Origin: Ampelomyces quisqualis
Lineage: Eukaryota; Ascomycota; Dothideomycetes; Pleosporales; Phaeosphaeriaceae
Length of the DNA: 64,000 bases
Assembly: GCA_018398575.1 (NCBI GenBank)
Contig: JAGTXZ010000021.1
Span: 2,790,001-2,854,000 of the forward strand
Direction: 5' to 3'
Shown here: one piece after another, positions 44,031 through 54,755 of the stretch
How the letters are laid out: each line of letters opens with the position of its first letter
How positions within the stretch are numbered: the stretch's first letter is position 1
The notes under the pieces: model-generated
Seen by the model: only the letters and a program-made list of their open reading frames with translations
Told to the model about the DNA's origin: nothing
Databases searched by the model: none
Program-made: the position numbers and the translations under genes

Positions 44031-46496
44031 TCAAGTCTCCCCCGTCAGAATCTTCAACACTTCAACCCCAACACCTACTACCTCGTCCCTCGCACTCCCC
44101 TTCAACAACCCCTGCAGCACATCCACCCCACCCTTGCCCGCCACTCTCTCGCGCCCCTCACTACTCTCCACCACACTCCCAACACAAACCACACCTCTAT
44201 ACCGAACCTCCTCGTCCTCATCTTTACACAGCCCGAGCAAAAACTCGACGCCTTTGTCTTGCGCGAGCAAGGCGGTGACGGCCTCGTCCACACTCCCCAA
44301 CAACACCGCCAGCGCGCCGCCCGCCGCCGACCGCGTGGGCGTGTCGTCGACATCGGACATGGCGAGCAAGAGATGCAGCCGGTCTTGTGCGCGGGGCGTA
44401 GACGGGTCGATGAAGTGAGCGACGCACGTCGGGCTGGCCATGAGGTTACATAGTAATTCCGTGGCCCCGCGGCGTAGCATCGTGTGCTTGCTTAGTAGCA
44501 TGTCGTCGACCACCACGTCCAACGCGCTGCGTACAATGTAGTCTTGTGTGGCCACGTCGAGGGATGCAAGGTTGGTGAGTGCGAGGAGAGACTCAAAGGC
44601 GTGCAGTTGCCAGCCGGAAGAGTCGCTGCGTGCGAGTTGGCTGGTGAGTGGCCGGATCGCGGATATAGATGGCAACCCGCCATTGAAGACGTGTGAGGGG
44701 TTGATGCTGATTAACAACCTGCTCAGTGCTTGCGCGGTGCATGGCGCGGCGGTGGGAGGATAGGGAGTAGTGCCTGTCGTTGAATGTGCAGCTGTGTTGG
44801 CAATACTGTCCCAGATTTGAATCAGGAGTTTGATTGCGCCTTGTTGAGCCATGCACCCGCGGGATTTGGCGTCCTTGCTGAGCGAAAGCAAGATTTGGGC
44901 GCTTTGCGAGAGCATGGTGGGTGAGCCTTTTTTGCAGCTTTGTACGAGGAGGGGTACGAGTCCGGCTTCGAGCACGCGTTTGCATCGTAGGGAGACGTTC
45001 GCGTCATCCATGAGCTCGGAAGGCGCGGTAGGCTTCTGGACGTTGGCGTAGGCTTTGAGTTGTGCCATGCGCTTTTCTTCTTCGGATTGAATGGGGAGGT
45101 AGGCCGTCATGTTGACGAAGATGGTCAGCCCGCCGAACACTATGTTTGATGGAGTTGAAGGCTCGCTCATTGTGCCCATGAGGCGTTTCAGGAATTTGGG
45201 GGATTTGGAAAGGTCTTCGCGCACTTTTGGCTGGAGCGATGCGTATGCAAGCCCTTCAATCGAGTCTTGCTTGGATGAGTTGTCACCGCCAATGACCATG
45301 GACTTGAAGCTTGCGATCAAATCGCTCTGGTCGACTTTTCCCGGTGTGACAATCTGGGGTCCTTCAGTCGGAGGAACCTCATCTCCAAGCTTGACGAGAA
45401 CAAGCGCTGCCAGATTCGCACGCTTCTTGTCTAGACTCTCTACCACCAGCTCTTCCAACCATTCCCTGCAATGCTTGTTGATTGCATCTCTACAATTCTT
45501 ATCCACGCATGCCGCGCTGATGAGCTCCAACATCGCCTGCTCAAGCTTCTGCGACTTCTTCATCTCTACCAGGGGCACGAGTGTGCTCACGAACCCCTCC
45601 GTCAAAAACAGTGCTGCAGCAGCCGTGACAGCAACGGGAAAGATGGCCGTCGCCGCCGAAAACGCAATGATCAAATCATTCGCCTCGCCCTTTTTCGCGC
45701 GAGACTCGACGAATTTCGAAATAAGTTCTCCCGCCTTTTCCGGCGCAAGTTCAAACAACTTGATACTCGCGAGTGTCGCCTGGCTCCTCAGACTACTCGG
45801 CAGCCGGATATCCAACGAGGCGAGGATGACATCGAAGCTGTCTGCATCAATAATGCCCTTGAGATCATCCGCGTAATGAGCAAGGAGCTGCGCGATACCC
45901 TTCATCGCGCGCTCAGGATGCTCGAGCGCTTCTTCCATCATCATGGCCAAGCTGAGCATAAACATATCCCTATGTCCATTCTTGAACGCCTCGTCGTCGG
46001 GCCACACACCCCTGTTCAGCAACACCTTGAGCAATCCATCAATAGAATCGTCGCCCCGCTCAAACATCTCGTAGTAAATCCTCGTAGGCTGTTCTCGGAC
46101 GGCTGTGGCAAGCCACGTCTGCGCGCCCACGTTGTGCAACAACTCGCCCGTGACCTGGTCCAAGACGTCGTCTTCACCCTTGAATTCAAAGAGTATTTCC
46201 ATGGCTTGCTCCGCTTCTTTGTGTTTGAGAGGTTGTTTCTGCACGGCTCCAAGAGCCCTGTCGCCATCGTCCTCATCCTTACTTTGCACCCAGATTTTAC
46301 ACAGCGTTAGTAACTCGCTCTTATCCTCTTCCTGACGTAGCTTCGTCCATGCATCTTTCACGCTCGGATGCTCAGGTGCAATTGCGCTTGCCTCGCGCAA
46401 GAACCGTGCTGCGGATGCTAAATCCGCCGCTCTTGTGCTCTCACCCGCCTTTTGCGCGAGCTGGAGCGCTCGCTGATCTGCAGAAGTGGTTGCCAT
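44031..46496 (-). CDS. she4: UNC-45/She4-like myosin chaperone
   Basis: An intronless frame of 821 aa starts at MATTSADQRALQLAQKAGES. UCS-domain proteins help fold and stabilise myosin motors and so affect actin patches, endocytosis and cytokinesis. The N-terminal 60 residues form a short TPR-like helical pair, as in fungal members, which lack the full TPR domain of animal UNC-45. The rest is all-helical armadillo-type repeat: LLHNVGAQTWLATAV, FGGLTIFVNMTAYLP (the central UCS piece with the characteristic NMT), QSAQILLSLSKD, and near the end GATELLCNLMASP with FIDPSTPRAQDRLHLLLAMSD. Length agrees with fungal She4/Rng3 homologues (about 750-850). Confidence 0.88.
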   Translation of the reverse strand: MATTSADQRALQLAQKAGESTRAADLASAARFLREASAIAPEHPSVKDAWTKLRQEEDKSELLTLCKIWVQSKDEDDGDRALGAVQKQPLKHKEAEQAMEILFEFKGEDDVLDQVTGELLHNVGAQTWLATAVREQPTRIYYEMFERGDDSIDGLLKVLLNRGVWPDDEAFKNGHRDMFMLSLAMMMEEALEHPERAMKGIAQLLAHYADDLKGIIDADSFDVILASLDIRLPSSLRSQATLASIKLFELAPEKAGELISKFVESRAKKGEANDLIIAFSAATAIFPVAVTAAAALFLTEGFVSTLVPLVEMKKSQKLEQAMLELISAACVDKNCRDAINKHCREWLEELVVESLDKKRANLAALVLVKLGDEVPPTEGPQIVTPGKVDQSDLIASFKSMVIGGDNSSKQDSIEGLAYASLQPKVREDLSKSPKFLKRLMGTMSEPSTPSNIVFGGLTIFVNMTAYLPIQSEEEKRMAQLKAYANVQKPTAPSELMDDANVSLRCKRVLEAGLVPLLVQSCKKGSPTMLSQSAQILLSLSKDAKSRGCMAQQGAIKLLIQIWDSIANTAAHSTTGTTPYPPTAAPCTAQALSRLLISINPSHVFNGGLPSISAIRPLTSQLARSDSSGWQLHAFESLLALTNLASLDVATQDYIVRSALDVVVDDMLLSKHTMLRRGATELLCNLMASPTCVAHFIDPSTPRAQDRLHLLLAMSDVDDTPTRSAAGGALAVLLGSVDEAVTALLAQDKGVEFLLGLCKDEDEEVRYRGVVCVGSVVESSEGRERVAGKGGVDVLQGLLKGSARDEVVGVGVEVLKILTGET

Positions 46497-47019
46497 GATT
46501 GGGAAGGTTGCGGAAGATGGAGATGGGGATCATGGCTTCAAGTACCGTTGTGGGCCGGGAGCGGTAGCTACGCACTGACCATAGAATGTCACGCGGAGTG
46601 TTTTGTCGCGCGGGGTCATTCAATCACGCTTCATATTAGAGTTGCGAAACATGTTGGAGTGAAAGATGATCTAATGATATCACCATAGACTCACAACGAG
46701 AACATGCTCATTTCATCGATTCTTATTACTTCATAGAGACATCAAGACACCGGAAACAGTGATTCATCCAACTCGCCGTAGCGAAGAGGCTTCTTTCTCA
46801 CTTTACTTTTTTGTCAGTACGCCGCCACCCAAATCCCCAATCTGCATGCTTGTCAAGGTGTCTGTCGCAACCAACGGGCAGATCTGCCCAAGTGACCAAT
46901 CCCATGATCCAACGGCTGCCACACTGAGCAGGCAAGCCCAACTTCTCCAACGATATCAACCAGTCTATGTCCATAGACTTTGCGGAAGTTGCGATGGAAT
47001 TTCGAAGACCAACCTCTTC
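46497..47019. other. Intergenic, she4 promoter and pkc1 3' end
   Basis: About 520 bp lie between two minus-strand genes. They hold the promoter of the chaperone gene and the 3' UTR of pkc1. No further gene is seen. Confidence 0.5.
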
Positions 47020-50000
47020 TCAGTTGAAGTCTGCAGAGTACGAAAACCCTCTAAATTCCTCCTGCATAGCCTGACTAAGCACACTCTGCACCGGCGTCAA
47101 CACTGGCGTAACGCTAGTAAACTCCGTATCGAAATTGCTCGTGTCCGTCGCGCTCGTGATGGTTGGGATAAAGGGCGCCGGCACCCTCTTATGATAAATG
47201 TCGTCCCAGTTGATGTTCCTGAAAAAGGCGTGGGACATGATTTCCTGGGCGTCGGTGGGGCCCGAGCCGAGGCGCATTTCGGGTTCGCGGGTGAGCAGTT
47301 TCTGGAGAATGGAGACGGAGTCGCGGGGCATGTGGATGGGGTAGAGGGGCTCGTCGGCGAGGATGGCGTCATAGATTTCGTCTTCGTCTTCGCCGCGGAA
47401 GGGGGATTGTTGCAGCAGCATTTGGTAGATGAGGACGCCAAAGGCCCACCAATCAACAGCGCGGCCATATTTTTTGTCTAACAGGATCTACAAGTTCTTT
47501 GTTTTAGCAGAGAGTCAATCCGGAGGAGAGGCGTCAACTTACCTCAGGTGCCATGAATTCAGGAGTGCCACAGAACGTGCTTGTGGTCGACCCGTACCAC
47601 ATTTCTTCTTTGCACAAGCCGTAATCTGCAATCTTGATGTGTCCGTCCAATGTCAACAGAATATTATCGAGCTTCAGATCTCGATAAATAACGCCATTCT
47701 CATGAAAGTACTTGAGTGCGAGGCAAACTTCTGCTGCATAAAATCTGTTGGGTGTTAGAGTTGATCATCCGCGCACGACTTTTGTACTTACTGGGCACGC
47801 TTGGTGCCAAAAGTACCCCTTTGAATGTGCAACATCAAATCACCACCACTTATATACTCCATGACGAAGTAAACTCGTGTTTCTGTCTGAAAACAGGCGT
47901 GCAAGCTCAGCAGGAAAGGATGCCTTTCCTTATTTGCGATCAAGAAGACTCGCTTCTCGGAGCGCGTGCTTTCCACCTCGTCATTTTCAATAATGAACTC
48001 CTTCTTCAACACCTTAATGGCGTACAGCTGCTTCGTGCTCTTGGTTTCCGCAAGCATCACCTTTCCAAAGTTACCCTTTCCGAGAACTGCAAGGAAGTTG
48101 AAATGATCCAACCCTATCCGTTTCCCTGTCCCTTGCGTGTTTGCAGGTGGAGTGACCTTCTTATTCGCATCCTCTACTGGAACCACCTGGGATGGGGTCT
48201 GCTTGGGAGGTAATGGTTGTGATGGCTGAGGTGCTTGTGCTGGTGGCTGCGAAGGTGCTTGAGGCGGAATTTGTGGGAGTGGCAGTGCCTGTGGATGAGG
48301 ATAAGACGGCTTTGGTTGGCTATATGGCCCTGCAGGCTGCTGAGGACCTGGGTGACTTGGAAAGTTTGCAAAGGCCGACGGATCGTAGGGTACGTGTTGT
48401 GGCGGAGGTGGTTGAACTTGTTGTGGTTGTTGAGGTACGCGCTGATCCTGGGGGTAACCGCTTCCCGACCCCCTTCCACTTTGTGACATGTAGTTATCTG
48501 ACTGAGTCCGCCCATACGCAGGGGTGGCAGCAGAGGTTTGGGCCATTGCAGCTCTGGCTGCATTGGCCGCAGCAATCGATGACTGTGCTCGATCTGGCTG
48601 AGGACGCTGTTGTGAAGTGGGCGAGGTCGGTGTGCCTCCTGATCCTGACGATCCAATCGATTTGCGCGCAGCATCGATAGAGGTTGTAGTATACGACTGC
48701 TGCCGTGGCGGACCAAGAGGTGGCGAGGAAGGCTGGTCTTTTCCATACGAATATCTGTTCGGGTCGTCCTGACCCGGCGGAGATGGGTATTGCTGCTGCG
48801 TTGGAGGCAGAGGCTTCGCTGGCTGCGGCCTTAGCTGACGCCCAGTCATATTGCCAGATGCCGACTGCCCTCTTCTTGCCTTCTTGATTTCCATCAAGAT
48901 CTGGTTAGCAGCTTCCATAGACATACCACAGAAATCGGGTACAAAATGCACGCAATGCGCATGACATGTGAGGTCACATTCTAGGACAGTGTGAGCGCGC
49001 GAGGAACAAACACATCCGGATCCACATACCAGTACACTTCTTGGTTTGCTTTCGACCAAGCGGAAGAATATAACCGCAATGACAGCACCAGTTGGCGCCC
49101 ATATTGGAAAAGTTCTCGAATCGATGTGGGATGCGATGGTTGAGCTTCGCCTCGTCGGGGTCGGTTTCGGCATTTGACTGCGTGATACACTTGGTGACCA
49201 CTTTCGGATAGCACTTTTTGTGGCAAGTGTAATTGCAGTCTGAACATTGCATGCCGGCAGCATATTTGAGAAACTCGCCACAAAGAGCACAACGCATGAC
49301 GTTGTAGAACTGCTGTTGCACAAATTTGTGACCATATTGTTCAACCACATCCTCTTTACGCTGGCGAACTGCACCTTTGCGGCCAAGTCCAACGTCGAAG
49401 GGTGTCTTGTTACCGGTGTGCTTGGCTTGAAATTTATTAGTGAGATCAATGTATTGGAAGCGACAGTGTACTTACCAAAGGACATGGTAATGTGAATTCG
49501 GCCAACAGGCTCAAGCGAAAACCAATCGTCTATTACGACAGGACCTGTCTGTGGCTGAGCTCCTCCTTGGGTAGGTCGCATACCTCCTGGAGCAGCCCCT
49601 CCAGGCCCGAAGCTATTTGATCCCGGAGGTGGCTGAAATTGCAAATCCGGTTGTATGTTGCCGGAATTGCCTCCCATCATGTCGGCTGATACCCATCCAG
49701 AGTTTTGTAGTTCAGACTCAACCTTCTTGCGGCGCATCTCCTCAACGATGTCTTGGATCCGGACCCAAAGCATACCGATGGGCAATAGGTGGTCGCCAGT
49801 CTTATCGTACACGGTGATTTCGACTTCATTTGCTTTGTCGATGCTGAACTCGTGTGTTTCGTCCATCCACTTGTCGTTCCTGGTAGGCTTTGTGCGCCCC
49901 TTGATCGCGTCTTCCACCTTGATGTTGACAAACGTCTCCGGACCCCGACTAAAGCGACCGGTAGCTGCATGATCAACGTCGGCGACTGCGAGGATGCGAA

Positions 50001-50865
50001 GTGAGAGATGGCCACTGAGCGGCTTCCTTTGGGTGGGAATGTTCAGACTGTCGTCTAGACGCAATGTCAGTGCAGTCACAGAGAACGTATGCGCAGCACT
50101 TGCCGTCGCCGCCATCGCCCTCGATATCTACATGAAGATCCTCGTAGCGCTTGAGGGAATGCTTGAGTAATTGAATCTTTTGGTTACTCTCAATGCGCTT
50201 GGACTCTGCATCCTGCCTGCTCTTGCGATCGCCCTCCATCTGGTATAGGTGCGCCATTTTCTCGATGCCATCCTTGTACTGCTTCTCGACACTGAGCTTG
50301 AACTCGAGCTGGGACAGCATGAGCTGAATGCGGGGCCCCAGGTGTGGCGTGTCATACTTGATGAGGTCTGGCAACGGTCAGTGCATGGCAGCGATACTTG
50401 CTGAAATCGTCACATACCCAGCTTGCTGTAGTTGGGACGCTTGCTGGGCGCGCCGGGCGCTGGGGGTGCGTACGGGGCGCGCGGGGGCATCAGGCCATCC
50501 CCTCCCGCGGCGTTGGCAGCGTGACCGTGAGAGGCGCCGTAGCCGCCCTGGTCTTGCGTGTACGCGCCGTTCCAGCCATCTTTGGGGGGAGGAGTCAGCG
50601 CGTTGTTCGCCTGGCGCGGGCCCGACCCACCTGGCTGTAGACTCAGGCCGTCCATGCCTGCGCTTGTCCGCTGCACGTCGAGGTCCCGCAGCTTCGACTC
50701 GAAGTACTCGATGTTCCGGCGGCCGTCCTTGATCTGCCCGTCGAGGCGCGAGAGCACGGCGGGGTTGTTGGTCGACTGGCGCATGGCATTGGCCGCGTTG
50801 ATCAGGGCCTTTTCGCGGTCAATCTTCTTCTGCACGTTGGCCACCGTGTCCGAGACGCTCGACAT
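47020..50865 (-). CDS. pkc1: Protein kinase C (cell-wall integrity)
   Basis: Seven exons: 50,865-50,418, 50,367-50,104, 50,054-49,476, 49,425-49,030, 48,980-47,792, 47,744-47,543 and 47,487-47,020, encoding 1181 aa. Pkc1 takes the signal from Rho1 and drives the cell-wall integrity MAP-kinase pathway. Domain order is that of fungal Pkc1: two HR1 coiled coils (about 5-75 and 150-235), C2 (about 245-370), pseudosubstrate-like GRKGAVRQRK, two C1 zinc domains (about 460-580, HKFVQQQFYNVMRCALCGEF first), a Pro/Gln-rich linker, and the kinase (about 855-1115) with LGKGNFGKV, VIYRDLKLDN, the ADYG form of DFG, and FCGTPEFMAPE. The tail has the turn motif TPVLTPV and the hydrophobic motif FRGFSY. Intron 2 appears to be GC-AG. 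Confidence 0.93.
50055..50103 (-). other. GC-AG intron of pkc1
   Basis: The intron begins gcaagt and ends tctag, with a ctgac branch site 12 bases before the end. Splicing joins EGDGG-D to DDSLNIPTQRKP, the wording expected between HR1 and C2 in fungal Pkc1. No GT donor in this stretch gives the same join; the GT alternative at the overlapping aagtgctg would lose the DDS. Confidence 0.7.
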
Positions 50866-51633
50866 GGCGGCGGCTGTCTAGGGGGTGCGGCCAAGAAGGC
50901 GTGGGGTGGCGTGGGGCGTGTCTCCGCCGACGGCAGCGGGAGGGTGGTGGTGGTGTGCCTGGCGACGGCAGGCTGCGAGGGTGAAGTGTCGATGGCAGGC
51001 TGCGAGGGTGAAGTGTCGATGCCCAGGCTGCGAGGGTGAAGTGTCGATGCCCAGGCTGGCACCGGTCGTGCGGGGCGAGAGGCCGGGTGTGCGTCGTCAA
51101 CGGGGACGAACACGTGCAGCTGCGGGCGGGTGGATGGTAGCAATGACGGCCGCTGGCGGAGGAGTCGGGCGTGGGAGAGGGCGTCAAGGCCTAGTGGGTT
51201 GGCCGCGATTGCGTAGTGCTCTGGTGGGGTAAAGCACGGTGAAGCGCACAGTGGCGGCGCATGCATGGGAAGTACAGAGCAGGCAGAAATTAGCTATCGG
51301 GAGACCTTCACCCGCTGCTGCATCGTGTCGACTCGTGGTATTCTCGTTGGCCGCAGCTGATCTTGCCGGCCATGGGCGGATTATTGGGCACATCCACAGG
51401 CATGTGCGACACAGGCGCCCATGCCCAAGCCGTAGCGATCCATGGCCACTGCTCGACACACCCTCCTCAGCTAGCCCCTTGGAGCATCTTTCACAACAAG
51501 AGTCTTAACGCTCGTCTCTGTCGTGGTGGGATGCATGGTGCGTCTCAAATCTCGACATTTCTTCGCTCATGCGGCGGCAATGCAATTATCAAGTGTGGGA
51601 TATCTACAGTAAAAGGTACGCACAGCCATCACA
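50866..51633. other. pkc1 promoter region and mak21 3' end
   Basis: About 770 bp lie between two minus-strand genes. The first 200 bp upstream of pkc1 contain the 27/28-bp tandem repeat. The rest shows no gene. Confidence 0.5.
50969..51051. repeat. 27/28-bp tandem repeat upstream of pkc1
   Basis: The unit caggctgcgagggtgaagtg (plus tcgatg) begins at 50,969, 50,996 and 51,024, three nearly identical copies 104-186 bp before the pkc1 start codon. They lie in the likely 5' UTR or promoter. Confidence 0.85.
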
Positions 51634-54363
51634 TCACTCGCTATCATCGCCAATGAGCTTCGCGTAGTCCTCCGCAGACGCAAATGTGGGAAGGTGCTTG
51701 AGCTTCCTCTTCTTGCTCTTCTTCTTGTCGCCCTGCTTGTCGTCGTCGACATCGGTGCCGTCATCCATGTCAATGTCGACGGGAATGTCGTCTTCGTCGT
51801 CCATGAATCCGTCCTCGTCGTCGAGATCAAACTTCTCAAAGTCGTCATCCTCCTCCTCCTCGTCTTCGTCTCCTGGCTCAGCGCCACCAACAACTTCGTC
51901 GTCACTGCCAAGGTTAAGCTCAACACCCTCGTCCATGCCAACACCATCCTCTGCATCGTCACTCATCATGTCTTCCATGTCAATGTCACTGAAGCCCTCA
52001 TCATCGCCGCCATCCCCCTCGACATCAGGTCGGCTCTTGACAAGTGCCTGCCAAATCTCGTCCTCGCCGCTCTCATCGTCGCTGTTCGCTTTCTTGTTCT
52101 TCTTGGCCTTCTTATCTGCCTGCTTCGCTTTGCCGGCCTTTTCAAAGTAGGTGTGGAAGAACACCTCGTCGACTCGCACATCGTCGACCTTTCTACGCCA
52201 GAACTGCTCCGAATTGAGCGGATCGTGCGTGCGATCGCCGTCACGCGCTGTGATGAGGTAGTCGGCAGCTTTCGAAGTACCAGACATCGGTTGCATGATG
52301 GAAGAACCATGAACAGCTTGCGATTTGGTCTTGGCATTGCGGAAGGAGAATTTGTCGAGAAAGTTCATGAGCGTATAGATTGTAGGATCAGGTTTCTCCT
52401 TGATGAGTTCCTGGTTGACAATTCTGGATGCTAGCACGTGGACTGAAGGATGATAGTGCGCTTGTAGAGGAAGCAATTCCCATAAGCAGGATAAGTCTGC
52501 CTTTGCATGTTCTGGATCTCGTTTTCGCGCATCGTAGCTGGTATGTTTTTTTGCAATCTTGTCTCCGTTCGGCTTGGGCTCGGCATCGTCAACAACATCA
52601 TCGTAGTGCTCCTCTCCACTCTCGTCAGCGTTGTACTCCGGTGTGGACAGCATCGTCTTGATGGTGGGGAAGGTAGTAATGAGCTCGTTGATCAAATACA
52701 AGACACCGCAGATGAACGGAGGTTCATGCAGATGGATGATCTGAAGCAGGCGCTTCACAAACGCCTTGACGCGCTTGATGCTGACGTCTGCTTTGAGCGC
52801 CCGGTACAGAAGGTTCAAGAACATGATGTGCTTTGATGTGGAAATCAGTCGAGGGTCCAAAAGCGATTCGTAAAGCGTTCGGTAGAAACGATCCGCCGAG
52901 TAGTGCTTGGTAGCAGATATCTGTTGAATGAGTGTCATGGCCTGGATGCTGGTATTGAAGTTGGACGAATGAGTGACCTCGTACAGGGTATTGAGCTTCT
53001 CCTCGAATTTCGCATCGTCGGTCTTGGCGAACGGAAAGGCGCGGTTGACACCAGTCAGAATGGCAGAGATTAACTTTTCCCTCGATTCGTCTTCGACCAT
53101 GAAGGCGCGCGTGGCGGCTTTCTCAGCCTTTTTCCTGGCCATCTTGCCTGGCTGGCTACCTCCACCCTGAATATGACCATGCTTGTTCAAACGCTTTTCT
53201 TCCTTCTCGTGCTCTTTTTGCTTCTTCAGGAGACCCAAAAAGAGGGTGAAGTACATGTCCAGCAGCCTGTTCGCGACTTCATGTTCTTTCACGCTCAGAA
53301 CAGTCTGGTTGAGCGTGATGACCGCGTAGTATTTGGCAGCCCCACTCTGATTGGGGCGGAAGACAAGGTCCGACTCGATAGAGCTGATGATGACGCTCTT
53401 CATCAGAGGATGTGTAATTTGCAGTTGGAGTAGCAGATACGACGCCCGCGATGCGACCTTCTTCTCCTTGTCTCCAAGCTTGTTGATGAGTAGTCGCAGC
53501 AGATTTTCCTCCTGTTCCGGCTTCTCCTTCAACAGTTCCCACACAAAAGTGACAGCTCGGTTGCGCGAATAGTCGACCTCGTCGTTGGACCAGGTCTCGA
53601 GAATCTTGAGCATTTCAAAATACTGCTTCTTGAGCCAGTCCTCATAAGCCCACGCGATCAAGTGGATCTTCTGCAGCTCGCCTGGGAGTTTGTCGCCCGA
53701 CTTCCATTGTGCGCCCTTGCCTTGTAGCGCAGACAGCAGAGCGGGCTGTCGCGCGAATGCCTTGAGTTTCCGGTCAGGCGGGAGAAGCACGCCTTGGCCG
53801 AGAAGATCCTTGAGCGCAGCCAGAGCCATCATCGCCGCGTTCCTACTCTTCTTCCTAGACAGCGCCAGCAGCTGATCAAAGGCCTTCATGGTGTGCAGCG
53901 GCGACTCCTGTACCAACAGCGTCAGAGCCGACACCTTGTCCTCCATTGTACCGGCATTCATGATGGACGACATGAACTTGTGCGACGCGTCCTTGGACAT
54001 GTGAGAGGCGGCATATTCAGCGGCCTCGGCCTCGAGGAGCTGGTTGGCATGCTCGTGGATCGCGTCGAGAACATGGCGCGCGGGTATCGTGGGGTTGTCG
54101 ACGGTGGGGCGCTGGGGGAGCTCGACTGTGTGCCACTCGGGCTGCGGCTTGAACACCTGTTGCGCGCGCATCAGCATCGCCATCGCCATCGCCATCGCCC
54201 GGCATCGCCTCCCGCGCATACATACCAGTGCAGATCGCGCCGAGTGCTCGCCATTCTTGCGCCTGTCCCTCTTATCACTGCTCTTCACGCCGGCCCGGCT
54301 GCCATCCGGCGGCGGCTTCGCAAAGCCATCCTTGGTCTCGGCATGGGCCCGCTTCTTCCCCAT
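51634..54363 (-). CDS. mak21: Ribosome biogenesis factor Mak21/Noc1 (CBF family)
   Basis: Exon 1 is 54,363-54,226 and exon 2 is 54,156-51,634, giving 886 aa if the 69-bp intron is removed (909 aa if retained). Noc1/Mak21 works with Noc2 in early nucleolar maturation and export of 60S pre-ribosomes. The start MGKKRAHAETKDGF is basic. HEAT-like helices follow from about residue 60. The CBF domain lies around 430-640, including ADRFYRTLYESLLDPRL, FLNLLYRALKADV and RVKAFVKRLLQIIHLHEPPF. After it come LPLQAHYHPSV and a long acidic Asp/Glu tail ending in a basic KKKSKKRKLKHLPTFASAEDY. This layout is complete for the family. It is divergent from TRP4. Confidence 0.92.
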   Translation of the reverse strand: MGKKRAHAETKDGFAKPPPDGSRAGVKSSDKRDRRKNGEHSARSALVCMRGRRCRAMAMAMAMLMRAQQVFKPQPEWHTVELPQRPTVDNPTIPARHVLDAIHEHANQLLEAEAAEYAASHMSKDASHKFMSSIMNAGTMEDKVSALTLLVQESPLHTMKAFDQLLALSRKKSRNAAMMALAALKDLLGQGVLLPPDRKLKAFARQPALLSALQGKGAQWKSGDKLPGELQKIHLIAWAYEDWLKKQYFEMLKILETWSNDEVDYSRNRAVTFVWELLKEKPEQEENLLRLLINKLGDKEKKVASRASYLLLQLQITHPLMKSVIISSIESDLVFRPNQSGAAKYYAVITLNQTVLSVKEHEVANRLLDMYFTLFLGLLKKQKEHEKEEKRLNKHGHIQGGGSQPGKMARKKAEKAATRAFMVEDESREKLISAILTGVNRAFPFAKTDDAKFEEKLNTLYEVTHSSNFNTSIQAMTLIQQISATKHYSADRFYRTLYESLLDPRLISTSKHIMFLNLLYRALKADVSIKRVKAFVKRLLQIIHLHEPPFICGVLYLINELITTFPTIKTMLSTPEYNADESGEEHYDDVVDDAEPKPNGDKIAKKHTSYDARKRDPEHAKADLSCLWELLPLQAHYHPSVHVLASRIVNQELIKEKPDPTIYTLMNFLDKFSFRNAKTKSQAVHGSSIMQPMSGTSKAADYLITARDGDRTHDPLNSEQFWRRKVDDVRVDEVFFHTYFEKAGKAKQADKKAKKNKKANSDDESGEDEIWQALVKSRPDVEGDGGDDEGFSDIDMEDMMSDDAEDGVGMDEGVELNLGSDDEVVGGAEPGDEDEEEEDDDFEKFDLDDEDGFMDDEDDIPVDIDMDDGTDVDDDKQGDKKKSKKRKLKHLPTFASAEDYAKLIGDDSE
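54157..54225 (-). other. In-frame, stop-free intron of mak21
   Basis: The borders are strong: ctg|gtatgt at the donor and gcgcaacag|gtg at the acceptor. The length is 69 bp, a multiple of three, without a stop, and it contains a ggcgat repeat that would translate as AMAMAMA. The odd translation suggests it is spliced out; SALVFKPQPEW then becomes continuous. Confidence 0.75.
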
Positions 54364-54755
54364 TTGATGTCGTCGGTGTCGCGGGCGTGTGGCTGCAAGG
54401 TCCGTCAGAGAAGAAACTCTGACCCGGCTTGACCTCGAGCGAAGCCGCTCGTGACGCCGCCCGTGTGTCGAGATTTTAGATCTTGGCAGACAGGGGTCAC
54501 ACGGACCACCCATGGTCGGTTTTGTCGGTTTGCACTTTGACACTGCTCCCGGACGTTATTGGGATCCCGAAGTGGCCGGTCAGTGACTCAACGGGCCAGG
54601 GCCAGTCTTTCCTTTCACCTCTGACCAAGCCTGGGCACACGTTGGGCTGCCGATACATACCGGACCATGACATAGCCAACACACATTCACTTCAACCCCA
54701 CCCCTCCATTCGTCAGCCGTGCCTTAAGCAAGGGGACCTCGGCGACTATACCACA
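54364..54755. promoter_or_regulatory. Divergent promoter mak21 / trp4
   Basis: The 392 bp between opposite start codons hold both promoters. A TGACTCA box and a nearby ATTGG (inverted CCAAT) lie about in the middle. Confidence 0.6.
54584..54590. promoter_or_regulatory. Cpc1/Gcn4-type element TGACTCA
   Basis: A perfect TGACTCA lies 166 bp before the trp4 ATG. It is the binding site of the bZIP regulator of general amino-acid control (Gcn4 in yeast, CpcA/Cpc1 in filamentous fungi), which induces tryptophan-pathway genes on amino-acid starvation. Occurrence by chance cannot be excluded, but the gene is a classical target. Confidence 0.65.

Noticed and set aside
54018..54223. Coding exon with repeated Ala-Met in mak21
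   Set aside because: The Ala-Met run coincides exactly with a well-bordered 69-bp intron, so it is treated as intron, with retention noted as a possibility.
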